From contig NZ_BMQQ01000003.1 in assembly GCF_014648195.1 (NCBI RefSeq), positions 279,140 through 315,058 of the forward strand: a DNA stretch of 35,919 nucleotides. Reading direction: 5' to 3'. This DNA is from Streptomyces purpureus (GTDB taxonomy: Bacteria; Actinomycetota; Actinomycetes; Streptomycetales; Streptomycetaceae). Positions 24,774 to 32,634 of the stretch are shown in pieces. The position numbers and the translations under genes were made by a program. The notes under the pieces were generated by a model. That model did no database searches. It was not told where the DNA came from and saw nothing but the letters and a program-made list of their open reading frames with translations. How positions within the stretch are numbered: position 1 is the first letter of the stretch; the number at the start of each line of letters is the position of its first letter.

Positions 24774-25257
24774 GCTCCGCCGGCTGCCAGATGCGGCTGC
24801 GCAGGTCGCGGCCGCGAAGCACCTGCACACGAAAGGGATCCATCCGCAGGATCGCGAAGCCCGGATCCTGCGGGCCGCCCTTCCAGTAGTGGGCCGGGTC
24901 GTATCCGACGCCCGGCGGGCCGCCCTGGACGTACAGGTCCCACACCCGCCGCTTCTCGTCCATGTCCTCCTCCCAGCGGGCCGCGCTGTCGGCGAAGGCG
25001 GCGTTCTGGCGCGGGTTCCAGTAGGAGACGGTGACGTGCGGGTTGCGGCGGACGTGGGCCGTCTTGACCGGGGTGGGGAACGCCGCGATCCACCCCACGG
25101 GACGCCCGTCCACCTCCTCCCACACCGGCAGCAGGACGCGGGCGCGGGGGCGGTTCAGCCGGTCGACGGTGACCAGGGTGGCGTAACGGATGTCCTGGAC
25201 GTACCCGAAGAACTCGTCCCTGAGGTCGGCGAAGGCGTCCACCCGGTCCGCACTCAT
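24751..25257 (-). CDS. Pyridoxamine 5'-phosphate oxidase-fold flavoprotein
   Basis: 168 residues with a PNPOx split-barrel: IRYATLVTVDRLNRPRARVL, GWIAAFPTPVKTAHVRRNPH and VTVSYWNP are typical. Such proteins bind FMN, F420 or heme; the residues here do not settle which. The ATG at 25257 overlaps the SDR stop (ATGA), so it is made with the SDR enzyme and may share its redox chemistry. The last codons resemble the repeat units that lie downstream. Confidence 0.85.
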   Translation of the reverse strand: MSADRVDAFADLRDEFFGYVQDIRYATLVTVDRLNRPRARVLLPVWEEVDGRPVGWIAAFPTPVKTAHVRRNPHVTVSYWNPRQNAAFADSAARWEEDMDEKRRVWDLYVQGGPPGVGYDPAHYWKGGPQDPGFAILRMDPFRVQVLRGRDLRSRIWQPAEQPLDGDA

Positions 25258-26024
25258 GCCGAGACCACCGGCAGGCCCTGAGCGAAGCCGCCGTCGACGG
25301 CCAGCTCGGTCCCGGTGGTGAAGGTGGCGTCGAAGGCGAGGAACAGCGCGGCCCTGGCGACCTCCTGGACCGTGCCGTTGCGCCGCAGCGGGGTGGTCTC
25401 CTCGCCCTGCTTCAGGAAGTCGGCCCGCTCCTCGGCGGTCAGCCCCACGACGCCCATCGTCGGCGTCTCGATGAAGCCGGGTGCCAGCGCGTTCACCCGG
25501 ATCCCGCGCGGCAGCAGTTCGGCGGCGAGGACGTGCGCGATGGCGCGCAGCGCCTCCTTGGAGCCGGAGTAGGCGCTCAGGCCGGGGAAGACCATGTCGT
25601 TGGAGACGGTCGTGAAGACCAGCCCCGCGCCGTCCCGCAGCAGGGGCGCCAGCCGCTGCACGGTGAAGAAGGCGCCCTTGGTGTTGACCGTGAACTGCCG
25701 GTCGAAGGACTCCTCCGTGGCCTCCTCCAGGGTCTGGAACTCGGCCGTGCCGTGGTTGACGAACAGGGCGTCGATCTGGCCGAGTTCGCGCTCGACGAGC
25801 TCACCGAGCGCGGCGATGTCGGCCATGCTGGTGGCGTCGGACCGTACGACATGGGCGGGTCGGCCTGCGAGCGCCGCCCGCGCCTCCTCGACGGTCTTCT
25901 CGTTCCGCCCGGTCAGTACGACCTCGGCGCCGCCGTCGAGGAGGGCCTCGACGATCGCCAGGCCCATGCCGTGGGTGCCGCCGGTGACGACGGCCTTGAG
26001 TCCCGCGTACGTGTCGCTGCTCAT
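25254..26024 (-). CDS. Short-chain dehydrogenase/reductase
   Basis: 256 residues, a classical SDR. The cofactor motif is TGGTHGMG (TGxxxGxG) with a following GRN that favours NADP(H). NHG stands where NNAG is usual, the active-site serine is in TTVSND, and YSGSK is the YxxxK pair. The C-terminus DGGFAQGLP is typical. The ATG at 26024 follows GAAGGGA; an upstream in-frame start lacks a site. It forms an overlapping pair with the PNPOx-fold gene and is divergent from a SARP-like regulator gene, which may control it. Confidence 0.92.
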   Translation of the reverse strand: MSSDTYAGLKAVVTGGTHGMGLAIVEALLDGGAEVVLTGRNEKTVEEARAALAGRPAHVVRSDATSMADIAALGELVERELGQIDALFVNHGTAEFQTLEEATEESFDRQFTVNTKGAFFTVQRLAPLLRDGAGLVFTTVSNDMVFPGLSAYSGSKEALRAIAHVLAAELLPRGIRVNALAPGFIETPTMGVVGLTAEERADFLKQGEETTPLRRNGTVQEVARAALFLAFDATFTTGTELAVDGGFAQGLPVVSA

Positions 26025-26065
26025 CAGGTGATCCCTTCGTGGTGAGGGGACCACCGTGCCCGGGG

Positions 26066-26119
26066 CCGCTTGCGGTCCTCCGGCGGTCTTCTGGAGGTTT
26101 TCTGCCGGCCCGCTTGCGG
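26066..26119. promoter_or_regulatory. Direct repeats between the SDR and SARP-like genes
   Basis: CCGCTTGCGG occurs at 26066-26075 and 26110-26119, 44 bases apart, or four helical turns at 11 bases each. SARP-type regulators bind direct repeats spaced by whole turns, so these are candidate sites for the adjacent regulator. Confidence 0.4.
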
Positions 26120-26137
26120 CCGATTAGGCTCGGGCGT

Positions 26138-28618
26138 ATGCGTTTCGGGGTGCTGGGGCCGCTGGCCGTGTGGACGGACGACGGCGGGGTGGCGCCCGTG
26201 CCGGAGCGGAAAGTACGGGGCCTGCTGGCCGAGTTGCTGATCGAGCCCGGGCGGGTGGTGGCCGCCGACACCCTCGTCGAGGACCTGTGGTCCGGCCGCC
26301 CGCCCGCCGACCCGGCGGGAGCCGTGCAGACCCGGGTCTCCCGCCTGCGCCGCGCCCTCGCGGCGGGCGGCGGCCGGGACCTCGTGGCGCACCGGCCGCC
26401 GGGGTACGCGCTGCTGGTCGCCCCGGAGCGTGTGGACGCGGGCCGCTTCGCCGCGCTGACCGCCCGCGCGCGGGCGCTGCCCGCCCCCGCGGCGAGGGCC
26501 GCGCTGCTCACGGAGGCGCTGGGCCTGTGGCGGGGCCCGGCGTACGCCGACTTCCGGGACGAGCCGTTCGTACGGGAGGCCGTCGCCCGCCTGGAGGAAC
26601 ACCGCCTCACCGCCGTCGAGGACCTGGCCGAGGCCCGCCTGGACCTCGGCGAACACGCCCCACTCGCCGCCGACCTGGCCGAACCGGTCGCCCGCCACCC
26701 CTTACGCGAACGCCTCCGCGCGTCCCACATGCGTGCGCTGTACGGCGCGGGCCGCCCGAGCGAGGCGCTGGACTCCTTCCACACCCTCCGCCACGCCCTC
26801 GCCGCCGACCTGGGCCTGGACTCGGCGCCGGAACTGACGGCGCTGTACGAGGAGATGCTCCGCCACGACCGCCCATCTGTACCCGTCGGCGATCAGCCGG
26901 GCTCCAGGCTCCGCGTGGCGCTCGGTGGTCTGACCGCTCCGGTGCCTGGCTCGGCTTCCGGCGAAGCGACTGGCGTCGGGCCCGGCTCGGCTTCCGGTGA
27001 TGTGCCTGCTTTGGCGGCCCGTCCCGCGGTCGGCGACGCGCCCGGCCTCGGGCCTGGCACGGCTTCGGGCGACGTGCCCGGCTCGGCTTTCGGTGGGCTG
27101 TCCGCCCCGGCGGCCGGTTTGGCTTCCGGCGACGTGCCTGCCCTCGGCGAGGTGCCTGCCATGGGGTCCCGTCCCGGTGGCGGTGATGTGCCCGGGTTCG
27201 TGCCCGGCCCGGCTTTCGGTGGGCTGTCCGCCCCGGCGGTCGGTTTGGCTTCCGGTGATGTGCCTGCTTTGGCTGCCCGTCCCGCGGTCGGCGACGCGCT
27301 CGGGCTCGCGCCCGGCCCGGGCTCCGGTGACGTACCCGCCCTCGGCGAGGTGCCTGCCGCCGGGCCCAGCCCGGCTCCCGGTGGAGTGCCCGGGTTCGCG
27401 CCCGGCCCGGCTCCCGGTGACCTGCCCGCCCACGGCGACGTACCTGCCCGGGCACCCCGTCCCACCGGCGGCGACGCGACCCCGCCCGGCCCGGCTGGTG
27501 GCAACCTCCCCGCCCCCGCCACCCCCCTCATCGGTCGTGACGCCGCCGTCGCCGAGGTCACCGCTCTCCTGGGCGAGGCGCGGCTCGTCACGTTGACCGG
27601 GGCCGGTGGGGTCGGTAAGACCCGGCTCGGGCTGGAGACGGCCGCTCGCGCGGCGCGCGGCGACTTCCCCGACGGCACGTGGATCGTCGAACTGGCCGGT
27701 CGTGGCAGGGCCGAGGAGCCGGGGCTCGAGTGCACCTTGGCCGAGATCGCGGAGGTCGTGGCCTCGGCCCTGGGACTCCGCGACGACGGGCCGGCTACGC
27801 ACGAGCCGGCCGGCCGGCTGCTGGCCGCGTTGCGGGGCAGACGGCTCCTGCTCCTGCTCGACAACTGCGAGCACGTCGTCGAGCCCGCCGCCCGCCTCGT
27901 CGAACTGCTGCTGCGGGAGGCCCCGGGGGTCCGCGTGCTCGCCACCAGCCAGGAGCCGCTGGGGCTCGCCGGCGAGCGGCTGTCCGTCGTGGAGCCGCTC
28001 GACGACGCCAGCGCGCGGCGGCTGTTCGCGGCGCGGGCGGCCGCCGCGGCGCCCGGCTTCGAGGTCACCGACGCGAACGGACCCGCCGTCGCCGCGATCT
28101 GCCGCCGCCTCGACGGCATCCCCCTCGCCCTCGAACTGGCCGCCACCCGCATCCGCGTCCTCGGCGCCGAACAGCTCGCCGCCCGCCTCGACGACCGCTT
28201 CCGGCTGCTCACCGCCGGCCGCCGCGACGCCCCCGCCCGGCAGCAGACGCTGCGCGCGGTGATCGACTGGAGCTGGGAGCTCCTGACGGCCGCCGAGCGG
28301 ATCGTGCTGCGCCGGCTCGCCGTGCACGCCGAGGGCTGCACGCTCGCCGCGGCCGAAGCGGTGTGCGCGGGCGACGGGGTGAAGCCGGCCGAGGTCCTCG
28401 ATCTCCTCGCCCGGCTTCACCCCGTCACACGCCCCGTACGCGGGCGGCCCCTGCCCGAGGCCGGAGGGCAGGCAGACCGCGCCGTCCGGCGCGCCTTGAG
28501 CGCGGGCGTACGGGCGATACGGACTACCTCTCCAGCGCGAGCTCGGCATCCAGCGCGGCGCGGAGCCAGTCGTGGGAGACGCCCGGGTTGGGCTCCGCGG
28601 GGCCCGAGATGTCTGTGA
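26138..28618 (+). CDS. AfsR/SARP-like BTAD-NB-ARC regulator with repeat-expanded linker and lost C-terminus
   Basis: 826 residues from the ATG at 26138. Residues 1-95 are an OmpR-type winged helix (MRFGVLGPLAVW, LLAELLIEPGRVVAADTLVE, RVSRLRRAL); about 100-245 are the BTAD domain (LDSFHTLRHALAADLGLDSA). Residues about 247-463 are a low-complexity Gly/Pro/Ala/Ser linker. The ATPase follows: P-loop GAGGVGKT (488-495), LLLLLDNCEHVVEP, RVLATSQEPLGLAGERL, GIPLALELAATRIRVL, and a winged helix (TLRAVIDWSWELLTAAERIV). Recognisable homology ends at EVLDLLARL (residue 760); the expected next segment and the TPR half (about 250 more residues) are missing. The last 66 residues are out-of-character Arg/Pro-rich sequence that runs 95 bases into the 3' end of the convergent MerR gene. 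Probably a C-terminally deleted gene. Confidence 0.85.
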   Translation: MRFGVLGPLAVWTDDGGVAPVPERKVRGLLAELLIEPGRVVAADTLVEDLWSGRPPADPAGAVQTRVSRLRRALAAGGGRDLVAHRPPGYALLVAPERVDAGRFAALTARARALPAPAARAALLTEALGLWRGPAYADFRDEPFVREAVARLEEHRLTAVEDLAEARLDLGEHAPLAADLAEPVARHPLRERLRASHMRALYGAGRPSEALDSFHTLRHALAADLGLDSAPELTALYEEMLRHDRPSVPVGDQPGSRLRVALGGLTAPVPGSASGEATGVGPGSASGDVPALAARPAVGDAPGLGPGTASGDVPGSAFGGLSAPAAGLASGDVPALGEVPAMGSRPGGGDVPGFVPGPAFGGLSAPAVGLASGDVPALAARPAVGDALGLAPGPGSGDVPALGEVPAAGPSPAPGGVPGFAPGPAPGDLPAHGDVPARAPRPTGGDATPPGPAGGNLPAPATPLIGRDAAVAEVTALLGEARLVTLTGAGGVGKTRLGLETAARAARGDFPDGTWIVELAGRGRAEEPGLECTLAEIAEVVASALGLRDDGPATHEPAGRLLAALRGRRLLLLLDNCEHVVEPAARLVELLLREAPGVRVLATSQEPLGLAGERLSVVEPLDDASARRLFAARAAAAAPGFEVTDANGPAVAAICRRLDGIPLALELAATRIRVLGAEQLAARLDDRFRLLTAGRRDAPARQQTLRAVIDWSWELLTAAERIVLRRLAVHAEGCTLAAAEAVCAGDGVKPAEVLDLLARLHPVTRPVRGRPLPEAGGQADRAVRRALSAGVRAIRTTSPARARHPARRGASRGRRPGWAPRGPRCL
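26991..27298 (+). repeat. In-frame DNA repeats in the regulator linker
   Basis: A 50-base block at 26991-27040 recurs with one mismatch at 27249-27298 (offset 258 bases, 86 codons). A second block of about 57 bases at 27085-27141 recurs at 27211-27267 (offset 126, 42 codons). Shorter variants of GG(C/T)TCCGG(T/C)GA(C/T)GTGCC occur throughout 26950-27440. All offsets are multiples of three, so the frame is preserved. Confidence 0.8.
28450..28472 (-). terminator. Possible terminator after the MerR gene
   Basis: CCTGCCC (28450-28456) pairs with GGGCAGG (28466-28472) around a 9-base loop, 51 bases beyond the MerR stop. It lies inside the junk-like tail of the truncated regulator frame, which suggests this stretch belongs to the MerR gene's 3' flank. 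Confidence 0.45.
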
Positions 28619-29477
28619 CGAGCTGCCAGTAGTGGTCGATCCTGGGGTCCGCGGCGAGCTGCCCGCCGAGGCGGTGGCGGAAGCCGGGGGTGTCGCGCAG
28701 CCCGCACGCGCGCGCGTACGCGGCGACGAAGCAGTCCAGCGCCTCGCCCGCGCGGGGCGGCCGGCCGGCCCTCAGGTCCGGCGCGGCCAGGGCGAAGGCC
28801 TCGACGAGGCCGTCGTAGAGGACGGACGGGCGGTAGCCCTCGTCGGGCTGGTGGGCGGCGGGCTGGCAGTGGTCGCCGCCGCCGCAGTCCGCGGTGACGA
28901 AGGCGTGGAGCCGGGCGAAGGCGAGGACCTGCTCCGGGGTCGGGTCCGGCGGGGGCTGCGGCACCGCGTGGTCCAGGATGGCGGAGACCTGCCGGGCCGG
29001 GAGCCGTACGGGCAGCCAGCGCCGCCAGAAGCGGGCGAGGGCGTCCGTGCTCGGCGGTACGGACACGGCGCCGATCAGCCGTAGCCGCTGGGGGCGTTCG
29101 GCGGGCGGGCAGTCGTGGACCAGCTGGAGCGCGGCTTCCCGCCAGCGCAGGGCGGTCAGTTGGACGCCGAGATCGTCCAACTGCCGTGCTATGGCGCCTC
29201 CTAGGGCGTCCTCCAGATCCCCGTCGGCGCTGTCCCTCCGGTCGAGGATGCGGCCCACTTCGGGGACGGGAAGGTCGAGGGCGCGCAGGGAGCGGATCAG
29301 CCGGATCTGGTCGAGCGCGTCGGGGCCGTACCGGCGGTGGCCGCCGGAGCTGCGGGCCGCTTCGGGCAGCAGACCTCGGTCGGAGTAGAAGCGGACGGTC
29401 TTGACGGTGACACCCGCGCGTTCGGCAAGCTCTCCGATGCTCCACATGCCGTTGCTCCACATGCCGTCGGGCAACAC
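28524..29477 (-). CDS. MerR-family regulator with long effector domain
   Basis: 317 residues from GTG at 29477, with GGGAGG 8 bases before it. The MerR helix-turn-helix and wing are MWSIGELAERAGVTVKTVRF then YSDRGLLPEAARSSGGHRRY, followed by the dimerisation helix. The remaining 200 residues form a large helical effector domain that I cannot identify; a Cys/His cluster (DCGGGDHC) could bind metal. It is divergent from an alpha/beta hydrolase, and the intergenic promoter has the 19-base spacer of MerR-controlled promoters. Confidence 0.9.
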   Translation of the reverse strand: MLPDGMWSNGMWSIGELAERAGVTVKTVRFYSDRGLLPEAARSSGGHRRYGPDALDQIRLIRSLRALDLPVPEVGRILDRRDSADGDLEDALGGAIARQLDDLGVQLTALRWREAALQLVHDCPPAERPQRLRLIGAVSVPPSTDALARFWRRWLPVRLPARQVSAILDHAVPQPPPDPTPEQVLAFARLHAFVTADCGGGDHCQPAAHQPDEGYRPSVLYDGLVEAFALAAPDLRAGRPPRAGEALDCFVAAYARACGLRDTPGFRHRLGGQLAADPRIDHYWQLVTDISGPAEPNPGVSHDWLRAALDAELALER

Positions 29478-29480
29478 GAC

Positions 29481-29511
29481 TTGAACCTCCCTCAGGGGGA
29501 GTTCCTACCGT
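29481..29511 (+). promoter_or_regulatory. MerR-type promoter with 19-bp spacer and dyad
   Basis: TTGAAC (29481-29486) and TACCGT (29506-29511) are separated by 19 bases, the overlong spacer that MerR activators untwist. An imperfect dyad bounded by GAAC (29483-29486) and GTTC (29501-29504) fills the spacer. It faces the hydrolase gene (start 29584) and begins 4 bases from the MerR start, so it should also autoregulate. Confidence 0.75.
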
Positions 29512-29583
29512 ACCGGCGAGCGCGGACAGCCCGGCGGGCCGCTCGCGCGGACCTTGGTACGGCGAAGGAGAAAGGGGCCGGTC

Positions 29584-31089
29584 ATGACGGCGCAGACGGC
29601 GTTCGTGCTGGTGTCGGAGTGCTTCACGGGTGGCTGGATCTGGCGTGAGGTGGCGGCGCGGCTGCGGCAGGCGGGGGCGGAGGTGCATCCGGTGACGCTC
29701 ACCGGCATGGGCGACCGGCGCCATCTGGCGGGGCCGGGGACGGACCTGGAGACCCATGTGGAGGACGTGGTCCAGCTGATCGACCACGTGGACGCGGCGG
29801 AACTGGTGGTCGTCGGCCACGGCTACGGCATCCATCCGGTCCTGGGCGCAGCGGACCGCCGCCCGGAGCGGGTCGCCCGGATCGTCCACCTGGACGCGGG
29901 CGCGCCGCAGGACGGCGACGTACCGCTCGCGCTCGTACCCGACCCCGAGGTACACGCCTTGCTGGCGTCCGGCGAGGAAGGGCGGATCCCGCCGCCGGCG
30001 TCGGCGGAGGCGTGGGAGCGCTGGGGCAGCACGGCCGGGGTGTCGGCGGGGGACCTGGACCGGCTGGTCCGGCTGGCCGCGCCGCAGCCGGCCGGCACGC
30101 TCACCGGGCCGCTGCGGCTGACGGGGGCGGCCGCGGGGCTGCCGTCGACCGGTGTGTTCTGCACCGGCAACGGGCTGAGCATCGCGCTGGTCCAGTCGCT
30201 GGTGGAGTCGGGACCGCCGCAGTTCCGCGCGCTGGCCGTCCCCGAGAAGAGCTTCTTCGACCTGGAGACCGGGCACTGGCCGATGCTGTCGGTGCCGGAC
30301 GAGGTGGCCGGCGTACTGCTGCGGGCCGCGGCGGGCGAGGGACACCGGCTGACCGCGCCGGCGGGCGATGAGCACCCGTACCTCCGGCCGTTCCCCTTCG
30401 ACGTACAAGAGTGCCCGCGCGCGCGGATCGGCCGGGTCGACCTCCACCTCCCGCAGGCGGACGGCCCGCGCCCGGCGGTGATCTTCCTCCACGGCGGCCC
30501 GATCCCCGCAGACCTGCGGCCCACGCCCCGCGACTGGCCGCTCTACACGGGCTACGCGCGGTACGTGGCGAGCCTGGGCGCGGTCGGCGTGACCGTGGAC
30601 CACGGCCTTCACGCCCTGGGTGACTACCCCCGCGCCGCCGACGACATCGCCGAGGCCGTCGAGCTCGTACGCGCGGATCCGCGCGTCGACCCGGACCGGA
30701 TCGCCCTGTGGTACTTCTCCGGCGCGGGCCTCCTCACCACGGACTGGCTCGCGGCGCCCCCGCCGTGGCTGCGCTGCCTGGCGGCCACGTACCCGGTCCT
30801 CGCCCCGCTGACGACCTGGCCGGGAGTGGACCCCCGCTTCCGGCCCTCGGCCGCCGTCCGCACGGCGGGCGACCTGCCGATCGTGCTGACCAGGGTGGGC
30901 CTGGAGATCCCGGAGATCGCGGCGACGGTGGAGGATTTCGTCGCTGCGGCAAACGCGACAAACGCGAACCTCCACGTCATCGACGCCCCCAACGCCCACC
31001 ACGGCTTCGAAACGGTCGACCTCACCCCGGAGTCCCGCACGGCGGTGACAGCGGCGGTCGACGCGGTCCTCTCCCACGTGAAGGGCTGA
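29584..31089 (+). CDS. Tandem two-domain alpha/beta hydrolase; N-terminal nucleophile replaced by Gly
   Basis: 501 residues from the ATG at 29584 (AAGGAG upstream). The first half (about 1-255) is an esterase/EstC-like fold: FVLVSECFTGGWIWREVAAR, and a nucleophile elbow reading VVGHGYGIH where GHSYGG is normal, so residue 80 is Gly (GGC) not Ser; its histidine remains (ETGHWPMLS). The second half (about 285-501) resembles dienelactone-hydrolase-type enzymes: IFLHGGPIPAD, Ser379 in LWYFSGAG, and NAHHGFE for the histidine. So the second domain is probably the active one. It is divergent from the MerR gene, whose promoter element faces it. Substrate unknown. Confidence 0.85.
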   Translation: MTAQTAFVLVSECFTGGWIWREVAARLRQAGAEVHPVTLTGMGDRRHLAGPGTDLETHVEDVVQLIDHVDAAELVVVGHGYGIHPVLGAADRRPERVARIVHLDAGAPQDGDVPLALVPDPEVHALLASGEEGRIPPPASAEAWERWGSTAGVSAGDLDRLVRLAAPQPAGTLTGPLRLTGAAAGLPSTGVFCTGNGLSIALVQSLVESGPPQFRALAVPEKSFFDLETGHWPMLSVPDEVAGVLLRAAAGEGHRLTAPAGDEHPYLRPFPFDVQECPRARIGRVDLHLPQADGPRPAVIFLHGGPIPADLRPTPRDWPLYTGYARYVASLGAVGVTVDHGLHALGDYPRAADDIAEAVELVRADPRVDPDRIALWYFSGAGLLTTDWLAAPPPWLRCLAATYPVLAPLTTWPGVDPRFRPSAAVRTAGDLPIVLTRVGLEIPEIAATVEDFVAAANATNANLHVIDAPNAHHGFETVDLTPESRTAVTAAVDAVLSHVKG

Positions 31090-31196
31090 TGTGAAGTCCC
31101 CGTCGCCTGCGGTCGGTTGATAGATTTGCGCGAGTGACGGCGGGAAGCCGTCGCAAGGCTCGCCGCAGGTCGACGGTGGACGGAACGGGGGACGAA

Positions 31197-31541
31197 GTGG
31201 CTTGGGACGAGTGGGAGCAGGCGAAGGCCGCCGCGTCGGAGGGGCAGGCCACCCGGATGCGGCTGAATCAGGCCGCGCCACGAGGCTCCAGCGACTCGGA
31301 TCTCATGGTGTACCAGGACGACCTCGGGGCCGTCGGCCACGAGGCGTTCGTGCTCCACGGTGAGCTGCAGAAGAAGGCGGACATCGCCGGCACGGGCGCG
31401 GACAAGAACGGCTCCGGCAGCACCATGCAGGCGGCCGCCGCGCACTACGATCTCGGTTCCTCGACGTCCAACGGCGACCCGCTGCCGGGCCCGGGCGAGA
31501 GCAGGGACGGCCGCGAGAACGCCGCCCGTGAACAGCACTAG
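31197..31541 (+). CDS. Short polar protein with AWDEWEQ N-terminus
   Basis: 114 residues from GTG at 31197 (GGGGGAC upstream); GTG at 31134 would add 21 Arg-rich residues. It begins MAWDEWEQAKAAASEGQATR, then DLMVYQDDLGAVGHEAFVLH. This resembles the start of Streptomyces proteins encoded beside WXG100/ESX-like partners, which usually go on with a conserved helical region. Here that C-terminal region is replaced by Gly/Ser/Asp-rich sequence, so it may be a truncated or diverged member. The lipoprotein gene follows 41 bases later. Confidence 0.55.
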   Translation: MAWDEWEQAKAAASEGQATRMRLNQAAPRGSSDSDLMVYQDDLGAVGHEAFVLHGELQKKADIAGTGADKNGSGSTMQAAAAHYDLGSSTSNGDPLPGPGESRDGRENAAREQH

Positions 31542-31582
31542 GACCGCACGACGAACCGGCCGCCGGGAAGGACGTACGTCCG

Positions 31583-32158
31583 ATGAGCAACCTCTACGCA
31601 TACGGGTGGCGCGCCGCCGGCGTGACCGTCGGCGTGCTGGCCCTCACGGGCGCCCTGTCAGCGTGCGGCGCCACCGGGGGCGGGGCGGCGGAGCGGTCGT
31701 CCGGCGGGACATGGGCCCCGGGGATCACTCCGAAGTGGATGAGCGAGCAGATGGGCCTCGCCGTCCCGGCGACGGCCGGCTCGCCCCAGGCGGCGTACGA
31801 GATCACCTCGCAGTTCGACAAGGGCCTGCTCACCTTCACGCTGACGAAGCCCGAGGCGGAGGCCTACCTGATGGAGAACCGCCCGTCCGGCAAGTGGCTG
31901 GAGCCCACCGCGGCGCAGACGGTCAAGCCCCACGACTTCGCCCACCTCGGCCTCCCGGAACCGGAAACCTTCAAGGACGGCATCCGCTACGGCTACGTCT
32001 GCCCCGACGCCCCCAAGACCCCGGAGCCCCCGACGTCCACCTCCGACGACCGCTGCGTCCGCCTGTACGCCCCCGAGCACACCCGCATCTACCTCCGCGC
32101 CCACTTCGAACCGGGCATCAGCCCTCTCCCGACACCCCCGTCGACTCCCGCCGGCTGA
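31583..32158 (+). CDS. Lipoprotein of unknown function
   Basis: 191 residues. The signal has lipobox LSAC with Cys28 as the lipid site. The mature part contains YEITSQFDKGLLTFTLTKPE and two later cysteines (GYVCPDAP, DDRCVRLY) that could form a disulfide, then a Pro/Thr tail. GGAAGG is upstream of the ATG. It follows the AWDEWEQ gene by 41 bases on the same strand, so the two may form an operon. I do not recognise the family. Confidence 0.75.
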   Translation: MSNLYAYGWRAAGVTVGVLALTGALSACGATGGGAAERSSGGTWAPGITPKWMSEQMGLAVPATAGSPQAAYEITSQFDKGLLTFTLTKPEAEAYLMENRPSGKWLEPTAAQTVKPHDFAHLGLPEPETFKDGIRYGYVCPDAPKTPEPPTSTSDDRCVRLYAPEHTRIYLRAHFEPGISPLPTPPSTPAG

Positions 32159-32397
32159 CGCCGACCGGACCGGGACCACGTGGTGGCCGATGCCCGCACG
32201 GTGGTCGCACGACGGCGGCGAATAGACAACCCGGTGAATCCATGGCGCCTCGCCCCGGGCTTCAACGGCTGAGGCCGGTGGATCCGCTTTGGCCGGTGGC
32301 CTGCCCGGGCTGGGTTCCGTGACGCACGTCACGCCACCGATGTGGTTCTGCTTCTGCTCGCGTCGCGGGCGCTCCGACGGAAACTGAGACGGAGAAC
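32159..32397. other. Intergenic stretch with short palindromes
   Basis: No gene is seen. It contains ACCACGTGGT (32175-32184), GTGACG-CA-CGTCAC (32319-32332), and at its right end GACGGAAACTGAGAC (32376-32390), which matches 13 of 15 bases of the repeat motif at 35789-35803 and lies at the same distance (82 versus 83 bases) from a tRNA-Ser fragment. Confidence 0.5.
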
Positions 32398-32435
32398 GTC
32401 GAAGGGCCCCACCGCGAACGGTGGGGCCCTTCGAC
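32398..32435 (-). terminator. 16-bp hairpin beside tRNA-Ser fragment 1
   Basis: A perfect 16-bp stem (32398-32413 with 32420-32435) with loop GCGAAC. The stem contains CGAAGG/CCTTCG. Hairpins with different sequence but the same CGAAG/CTTCG base occur before the other two tRNA fragments. In the tRNA orientation it lies downstream, as a terminator would. Confidence 0.75.
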
Positions 32436-32454
32436 ATCGTGCCCGGTGAGGCAC

Positions 32455-32518
32455 TGGCGGAGGATACGAGATTCGAACTCGTGAGGGGTTGCCCCCAACA
32501 CGCTTTCCAAATGTTCGT
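32455..32518 (-). repeat. tRNA-Ser(GGA) 3' fragment, copy 1
   Basis: On the minus strand, 32458-32510 reads as the anticodon loop TTGGAAA (anticodon GGA), anticodon 3' arm GCGTG, a variable arm with GGGG/CCCC stem, T arm with GTTCGAATC, acceptor strand ATCCTCC and discriminator G. An encoded CCA follows (32455-32457), unlike in copies 2 and 3. The 5' half is missing: the strand that should pair with GCGTG reads AACAT, and no GGAGGAT lies beyond. So it is not a working tRNA. The adjacent 8 bases (to 32518) are shared with copy 2. Confidence 0.85.
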
Positions 32519-32626
32519 GCGCCCGTCCAGCGAGGGTCGGGGGCGTGCTGACCTGGGGCGGAGTGTTCTCCTGGCCTCTGTCCGGACGGCCCTGGACAGA
32601 GGCGAATGCAACCAGAACTGCAACCA
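32519..32626. repeat. Left arm of cassette 1
   Basis: Homologous to 33830-33936. It includes TGACCTGGGGCGGAGTGTTC (32549-32568), an inverted repeat CCTCTGTCC (32575-32583) / GGACAGAGG (32594-32602), and then TGCAACCAGAACTGCAACCA (32607-32626), a 12-base-period direct repeat. The distance from the tRNA block end to this repeat is 88 bases, versus 87 in the second copy. Confidence 0.7.
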
Positions 32627-32634
32627 CTACCCGG

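Noticed and set aside
28418..28618. Tail of the SARP-like frame as a real domain
   Set aside because: It is Arg/Pro-rich, shows no homology to the family's next segment, and partly overlaps the MerR coding end on the other strand.
32455..32540. A functional tRNA-Ser(GGA) gene at fragment 1 (and likewise at fragment 2)
   Set aside because: The anticodon 5' arm and the GGAGGAT acceptor strand are absent, so no cloverleaf can form.
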